A DNA stretch of 7,997 nucleotides from JBGOUJ01 sp041477005 (GTDB taxonomy: Bacteria; Acidobacteriota; Terriglobia; Bryobacterales; JACQDG01). Position 1 is the first letter of the stretch. Each line of letters begins with the position of its first letter. The stretch lies in assembly GCA_041477005.1 (NCBI GenBank), contig JBGOUJ010000364.1:1-7997 (forward strand). The letters run 5' to 3'. Shown piece by piece: positions 5,017 through 7,997 of the stretch. Below the pieces are notes generated by a model. The model saw only the letters and a list, made by a program, of their open reading frames with translations, ran no database searches and was not told the origin of the DNA. Made by a program: the position numbers and the translations under genes.

Positions 5017-7818
5017 TTGAAAAATTCCATCACCGTCTCGATCCCTTATTTTCGGTGTAAACCCTACATCCGAAGAGCGGTAAAAAGCATCCTCGCGCAG
5101 GACTCCTCCGATCTCCGCATAGTAGTGGTCAACGATGGGGACGACGTCGTTCCTTGGGATGAACTTGCCGACATCGACGATCCACGACTGGTCCGATTCG
5201 ATCTGAAAGCCAACCGCGGGTGCTTTTTCGCCCATGCCGCGGTCCTCGGCGCCACGCCAGATCCGTATTTTGCCATCCAGGACGCCGACGATTGGAGCGA
5301 GCCGGAGCGCCTTTCTCGTTCGCTGGAATGCCTCCGGCAAGATGAGTCCGACGGCGTTGTTTCCGCCCTCTGGCATCATCTTCCGACCGACGGAATGGTC
5401 GTCACTCAGATCGAAACTCATCTTCCCGGCACGCGTCCGCTTTCTCCAAAGCTCGAGTATCGAGGCGGTCTCGTCGGTTTGTTCAAGTCCGAGGCGCTGC
5501 GACGAGTCGGAGGCTGCTACGCCGGTTTTCGAACCAGTTACGACAAGCTCTTGTTCAACCTCTTGTTAATGACAGCGAAGATTTCTTATATCGATGAATC
5601 CCTCTACCATCGTGCGATCAGGCCCGGATCCCTCACTACGAGCGAGGCCACCGGGCTTGGATCGCCGGACTGGCTCGGGGTCCAGCCCGAACTGCAAGCA
5701 CTATACACCCGGGCTTTCGAGCAGTATTCCCGATTTCTGTCCGGTCGCCTCACCATCGAAGAGCTGGCCGGGAGGATCCGGCAGATCTGTTACGGCGCTC
5801 TGACTCGGGAAGAGCAGAAGGAGCTGTTGGAGGCAACAGACCGGTTGTCGAGGTTACTGCAGGAGCACCCGTTGACCGTCTCAACGACGGGGCCAGCCCC
5901 GCCCAGGCGTTATCGGTGTACCGATGTCATCGTGTTTCCATTCGGAGATGGCTTCGACCTCGTGTACTGCCGGGGCAAACGCGACGCCAAGATCTTGCCA
6001 ACCTCTGTTGCGGTGCTGATGTCCCGCTGCCGCGAGTTCGATACGATCCGGAACCATGCCCTCAATCGCTGCCGGGATCTGAAACTCCAGGCATTATCCT
6101 CCGGCTCCCCTGCAAGCCCGACGTCCTTTCGATCCCGGCTTCTCGGCCGGCTGCGCACTCATGCAGAAAGTCATCGCGACCGGTTGGCTCTGGATCCACT
6201 CCTTGTCGAAGCCGTGGCAAAGCAGTTGTCCGAGTTGTCGGAGTCCGGCTTCTTAGTCTCTGATGTGGAGCTGATCGAGCACTGCAAGAACTCGCGCGAC
6301 GCGACAAACACGCCCGGTGCGATTCCTTCGATCGCCATTCCAACTTGCAGCCGGCCGGACGCTTTGGAGCGCGCCCTTATCAGCTATGTCGAAAACTGCC
6401 AGCACTACGGGAGAGTGGCCAGCTTTGTTGTCATGGATGACTCCCGCAGCCCAGTCGACGCCGGCCGGAATCGGCAGTTGCTGACAACGTTGAAGCGGCG
6501 CTATGGGATGGAGCTGCTCTATGCCGGACGCGAGGAACGGGTCCGGTTCGTGGAAACCCTGGTTCGCTCCTCCGGCTTGCCTTCCGAGGTAGTGCATTTT
6601 GCCCTGCTCGGGATGGAAGACGGTGGCATCTCGACCGGAGCCTGCCGCAACGCGCTCCTGGTGCAGACCGCGGGCGACCTCTGCCTGCAGGTAGACGATG
6701 ACAGTGTTTGCCGGCTTGCCGCTCCGCCAGAAACGCGGCCGGGTCTGGTGCTGACTTCGAGCCAGGATCCGACGGAGTTCTGGTTTTTCCCGGATTCCGA
6801 CGCCGCCCTTCGCTCCGTTACCTTCGTGGAAAAAGACTTCCTGGGACTGCACGAGCAGTTGCTGGGGAAAGACTTGGCCGGGTGCCTTGCGTCGATCGAC
6901 GACGCCGGCGCATTCGATGTAGATCACCTGGAGGTCCAACACGATCCGGTGCTGCGGTCACGCCGGGGGAGAGTTCTGATGACGTCCGCCGGCATGGTGG
7001 GCGACTCCGGGATGGGTTCCGCCGCCTACCTCTTCATGCAGCCCAATTCACATATGCGTGTGACCCGTTCGGAAGCGGGATACCTGGCGGCGGTGACCAG
7101 CCGCCAGATCTTGCGGGCCGTGACCAGGACCACCATCAGCCCGGAGGCAATGACCATGTCCTTCAATCTGGGCCTGGACAATCGCGCCCTGCTGCCTCCG
7201 TTCCTCCCGGTGCAGCGCAATTCCGACGGGGTGTTCAATGTTCTTTTGAGACGATGTTTCCACCATGCCTTCGCCGGGTTAGTCCCCTGGTCCCTTCTAC
7301 ACTTGCCCCCCGAATCACGCTCGCAGCCGCTCGATCAGTTGTGGAAGGAGTTGGCCGGCGTGGCCTTCGGAGACATCGTGATCCAGCTCATTTATTCGTT
7401 TCCGGAGAGCCTGGACGGACTGGACGAGAAGACTTGCCTGCGCAGAGTCGGAAGACATCTCGCGGATCTGGGATCCAGCCCTCTTGCGGACTTTGAAGAA
7501 TATCTTCGGATCCGGTTCTGGCAGGGTGCTGGCTTGCGGCTGCTTCAGATCCAGCGCAGCCTGGAGGATCCCGGTATGAAGGCGCATTTCTTGACAAAGT
7601 ATCGCCAGAAGTACTGGGAAATTGTTCGCGAAGCCCTGCCGAAGAAGGAGTACATTGTTCCCCAGGACTTGCTGTCTCGATATGCCGCCGAAGAAGCGCG
7701 CAGGTTGTCTCAGCGATTGGTGTGTCGATTCGGTGAGCTTCTCCAGGTTTGGCCGGATATTGTGGAGGCTGCCAAGAATCTCCGCGCGCGAGGTATTAGC
7801 GTGGCAAAACCGGTGTAA
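5017..7818 (+). CDS. Large glycosyltransferase-like protein: two GT2-type domains around a PqqD-like region
   Basis: This is a 933-residue soluble protein. Residues 4-230 are a GT2 (GT-A) domain: ITVSIPYFRCKPYIRRAVKSILAQ-type start, NDG at 39-41, DXD motif DADDW (89-93), and YHRAIRPGSLT near 197-207. Residues about 299-350 and 395-419 read like a PqqD/RRE fold (beta strands VIVFPFGDGFDLVY, then LPTSVAVLMSRC, later VAKQLSELSESGFLV), with a spacer of about 45 residues. Residues 436 to about 780 resemble a second GT-A domain: IAIPTCSRPDALERAL, MDDS (473-476), GACRNALL (541-548), VDDDS (559-563) and LLPPFLPVQRNSDGVF (725-740). The rest is helical. The likely role is transfer of sugar to a protein, peptide or glycan; a PqqD-like part suggests a peptide substrate, possibly the preceding gene product. 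The TTG start at 5017 is the only start after the in-frame TAA 4999-5001 that keeps the whole GT2 strand, yet it has no Shine-Dalgarno site, so translation may be coupled to the upstream gene. A plain polysaccharide enzyme is the main alternative. Confidence 0.88.
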   Translation: MKNSITVSIPYFRCKPYIRRAVKSILAQDSSDLRIVVVNDGDDVVPWDELADIDDPRLVRFDLKANRGCFFAHAAVLGATPDPYFAIQDADDWSEPERLSRSLECLRQDESDGVVSALWHHLPTDGMVVTQIETHLPGTRPLSPKLEYRGGLVGLFKSEALRRVGGCYAGFRTSYDKLLFNLLLMTAKISYIDESLYHRAIRPGSLTTSEATGLGSPDWLGVQPELQALYTRAFEQYSRFLSGRLTIEELAGRIRQICYGALTREEQKELLEATDRLSRLLQEHPLTVSTTGPAPPRRYRCTDVIVFPFGDGFDLVYCRGKRDAKILPTSVAVLMSRCREFDTIRNHALNRCRDLKLQALSSGSPASPTSFRSRLLGRLRTHAESHRDRLALDPLLVEAVAKQLSELSESGFLVSDVELIEHCKNSRDATNTPGAIPSIAIPTCSRPDALERALISYVENCQHYGRVASFVVMDDSRSPVDAGRNRQLLTTLKRRYGMELLYAGREERVRFVETLVRSSGLPSEVVHFALLGMEDGGISTGACRNALLVQTAGDLCLQVDDDSVCRLAAPPETRPGLVLTSSQDPTEFWFFPDSDAALRSVTFVEKDFLGLHEQLLGKDLAGCLASIDDAGAFDVDHLEVQHDPVLRSRRGRVLMTSAGMVGDSGMGSAAYLFMQPNSHMRVTRSEAGYLAAVTSRQILRAVTRTTISPEAMTMSFNLGLDNRALLPPFLPVQRNSDGVFNVLLRRCFHHAFAGLVPWSLLHLPPESRSQPLDQLWKELAGVAFGDIVIQLIYSFPESLDGLDEKTCLRRVGRHLADLGSSPLADFEEYLRIRFWQGAGLRLLQIQRSLEDPGMKAHFLTKYRQKYWEIVREALPKKEYIVPQDLLSRYAAEEARRLSQRLVCRFGELLQVWPDIVEAAKNLRARGISVAKPV

Positions 7819-7893
7819 GAAGTTGGGCCCGGCGGCACTGTTCGAGAGCTGCACCGCTAGCCTCGATTTCCACGCCTGCTCGGCGAGTATCGT

Positions 7894-7916
7894 TTTTGGC
7901 CAAAATCCACTGGATT
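7894..7916. repeat. Two overlapping palindromes after the glycosyltransferase gene
   Basis: TTTTGGCCAAAA (7894-7905) is a perfect 12-base palindrome. It overlaps AATCCA-C-TGGATT (7904-7916), a 6-base inverted repeat around one base. Neither makes a normal terminator hairpin because the spacers are too short, so double-stranded protein-binding sites are more likely than RNA structures. They lie 76-98 bases after the stop codon. Confidence 0.45.
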
Positions 7917-7932
7917 AGGCGTATTTTTGCTT

Positions 7933-7962
7933 TTAACGTTAGATATATGAAGTACTGATAAT
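7933..7962 (+). promoter_or_regulatory. Weak candidate promoter for a gene to the right of the window
   Basis: TTAACG (7933-7938, 4 of 6) and GATAAT (7957-7962, 5 of 6) are 18 bases apart in an AT-rich patch. The -10 overlaps the dyad at 7951-7979. AT-rich DNA gives such matches by chance, and no start codon is seen before the window ends. Confidence 0.2.
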
Positions 7963-7979
7963 AATATTATTGTAGTGCT
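7951..7979. repeat. AT-rich imperfect dyad at the right edge
   Basis: The centre AATAATATTATT (7960-7971) is a perfect 12-base palindrome. Flanking arms AGTACT (7951-7956) and AGTGCT (7974-7979) pair with one G-T mismatch, across a 3/2-base internal loop. It could be an operator, a hairpin or part of an element end. Confidence 0.4.
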
Positions 7980-7997
7980 ATCCTGTCACATCTGGTC

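Noticed and set aside
4765..5421. 218-residue minus-strand open frame across the junction of the small gene and the glycosyltransferase
   Set aside because: It was tempting because it spans the odd junction, but it runs antisense to the clear GT2 motifs and has no recognisable fold or ribosome site.
6253..6942. 229-residue minus-strand open frame
   Set aside because: It is antisense to the second GT-like domain and shows no motif of its own.
7819..7890. Terminator directly after the glycosyltransferase gene
   Set aside because: Only short 3-4 base stems such as CTC-GGC-GAG are found and none is followed directly by a T-run.
7622..7918. 98-residue + strand frame running past the end of the glycosyltransferase gene
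   Set aside because: Most of it overlaps the GT gene in another frame, and the part past 7818 has no domain or ribosome site.
1..7997. CRISPR arrays, tRNA or rRNA genes, transposases
   Set aside because: I saw no regularly spaced direct repeats, no tRNA-like cloverleaf ends, no rRNA-like sequence and no transposase motifs.

Overview
The window is GC-rich DNA that codes almost entirely on the + strand, with long proteins. The protein style points to Acidobacteriota, perhaps the Solibacter/Bryobacter group: a Ser/Thr kinase with one membrane segment, a TolB-like outer domain and a long TPR tail is a fusion seen very often there. This assignment is inference from memory of protein families; there is no rRNA or marker gene in the window.

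Layout. Positions 41-1219 encode a Tat-exported molybdenum sulfite oxidase-type enzyme. Positions 1220-1476 are a 257-base gap with a GC-rich hairpin, a possible 28-residue small ORF, a 12-base palindrome and an extended -10 promoter. Positions 1477-4392 encode the 971-residue membrane kinase. A good sigma70-type promoter (TTGACT-N17-TAGACT) lies across the 3' end of the kinase gene and drives a second unit: a 187-residue unknown protein (4438-5001) followed, after 15 bases, by a 933-residue glycosyltransferase-like protein (5017-7818). The last 179 bases contain no gene. They turn sharply AT-rich and hold several dyads, so a new regulatory region or an element boundary probably begins there.

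The most interesting part is 4375-7818. The large protein appears to be two GT-A/GT2-like domains (DXD-type motifs DADDW and VDDDS) separated by a stretch with the pattern of a PqqD-like domain, the fold used as a RiPP recognition element (RRE). The small gene before it has two helical modules that resemble the leader-like regions of large RiPP precursors, then a Gly/hydrophobic tail. My hypothesis is a two-gene peptide-glycosylation (glycocin-like or NHLP-like) system in which the small protein is the substrate. This rests on pattern recognition by eye, and structure prediction or profile searches would decide it. The two ORFs are also in the same reading frame, separated by one TAA, and the second has a TTG start with no visible Shine-Dalgarno site, so coupling, readthrough or an original fusion should be considered.

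The sulfite oxidase and the kinase have no evident functional link to the glycosyltransferase pair. The kinase may be a sensor for the locus, but the sequence does not show this.
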